Assembly: GCA_014529385.2 (NCBI GenBank)
Contig: CM043963.1
Coordinates: forward strand, 2,917,001-2,981,000
From: Adiantum capillus-veneris
Taxonomy: Eukaryota > Streptophyta > Polypodiopsida > Polypodiales > Pteridaceae
DNA length: 64,000 bases
Direction of reading: 5' to 3'
This document shows positions 63,260-64,000 of the stretch, in pieces (position 1 is the first letter of the stretch; each line of letters starts with the position of its first letter). The notes below the pieces were generated by a model. That model was not told where the DNA came from. It did no database searches and saw nothing but the letters and a program-made list of their open reading frames with translations. Made by a program: the position numbers and the translations under genes.

Positions 63260-64000
63260 ACTCTTGAGGAGAGAGTTTTTTTTTTACCTTTGTAAACTCC
63301 CTTCTGCTTGGACCGATTGTTGTTGTTGTTGTTGTTGGAAGTGCCTTGGGAAGAATTTTGGGCATTGGGTTTCCCCTTTGCATCAATTTTATCTTTGTTT
63401 TCCATGGGCTTGACATTCCGTCTAGCCCCTTGTTGGAAATTGATGCGTGAAGCAACCATGGTGTGATGGATTACTTCGGTGATAGAACCAAGCCGTTCAG
63501 AGTTGACTAATTCGGCCATCTCTTTAGGTAATCCCGCACAAAATTGTTGATTTTTCTCGGGAAAGTCTATCTTTTGGAGGAAAGTAGCCTTGAGATGTAA
63601 ATCCCAAAACTTGTCTACATATTTGTGTATAGACTCATGAGAGAGAAGCTTCAAACTGCGCCATTTGGAGAGCACTTTGTCCTTTGCATCGCTCGCAAGG
63701 AATTTCTTCATGATGGAAACTTGTACAGTTTTCATGTCTTTGGGGCTTCGTCCTTGCCACAAAGCCTAGCCCAGCATTAACGAGCCAATTTCTAAAAGAG
63801 CATAGCTACATGACGTAGCTTGGAGGACTCTGTGAAGCCCTCATCTTCAAAGGCCGCATCAAATTGTTGGATGAAGGCCAACACTTTGTCGGTAGCACCA
63901 AAGGTGCCATCATAGGTGAGAAAAGAGATAATCTTTCCTCCCTCTTTGAACTTCTTTAGCTTTTGTGACCTTCGCCATACAAGTATGATTTGCGATGTCC
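63075..64000 (-). pseudogene. gypsy copy B: gag with zinc knuckle, running off the window
   Basis: Frames hold LLSHESIHKYVDKFWDLHLK, FCAGLPKEMAELVNSERLG and the knuckle CFKCGEQGHGYHSC. An (AAC)n run encodes poly-Asn before KQKGVYKGKKK. A frameshift near 63275 separates Gag from the knuckle. The start codon and 5' LTR lie right of the window. Confidence 0.8.

Overview
The window is nuclear DNA of a land plant. The evidence is that nearly all recognisable coding sequence belongs to plant-type transposable elements (Ty3/gypsy, Ty1/copia, an L1-like LINE, CACTA/Tnp2, PIF/Harbinger), one intronless plant-type membrane-protein gene is present, and very long (TC)n tracts lie between them. Low gene density, nested insertions and long homopolymer and dinucleotide tracts point to a large, repeat-rich genome. 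A fern or lycophyte would fit, but nothing here proves the lineage. Layout, left to right. 1-5 kb: a gene remnant, G-runs up to 68 bases, a tRNA-related SINE candidate, and the only convincing host gene (2374-3270, minus), a single-pass membrane protein with a proline/serine-rich tail. 5-11 kb: a decayed copia reverse transcriptase, a decayed transposon-like gene, and several local tandem duplications. 11-18.7 kb: a CACTA-type element. Its Tnp2-like transposase (minus strand, multi-exon, three in-frame stops) is back to back with a second predicted gene (plus strand). That gene's putative 1.9-kb intron is filled by an array of 28-bp palindromes. GCGGTAAT/ATTACCGC motifs lie in inverted orientation on either side of the transposase. 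19-21 kb: giant (TC)n tracts, a tandem duplication of a (TC)n-bounded unit, and a 507-bp MITE with a tRNA-like core. 21-46.4 kb: one L1-like LINE of about 4.3 kb, split by two LTR retrotransposons. The first is a dual-RNase-H gypsy element (22271-39445, minus; about 8.7 kb of its own). It carries inside its gag gene a much younger LTR element (28655-37089, 5-bp duplication TCACT) that encodes Gag and protease but no polymerase. The second is a shrunken copia element (41560-45331, duplication CCAAA). 46-50 kb: a PIF/Harbinger transposase relic, then two overlapping 70-72-codon ORFs that are homologous to each other and to a third ORF in the leader of the big gypsy element. 50-64 kb: a few unplaced fragments, then two copies of one gypsy family. 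They are separated by a truncated copia element that itself holds a solo LTR (56674-57428, duplication TATAC). How the parts relate: apart from the host gene, the window is a record of successive insertions. LTR divergence judged by eye (about 4% for the outer gypsy, under 1% for the one inside it) agrees with the nesting order. The most novel feature is the small-protein family at 37338-37556, 48865-49083 and 49080-49292. Next are the intronic palindrome array and the polymerase-less element with its repeated WVPK/WIPK boxes and four zinc knuckles. All coordinates, identities and mismatch counts were read by hand.
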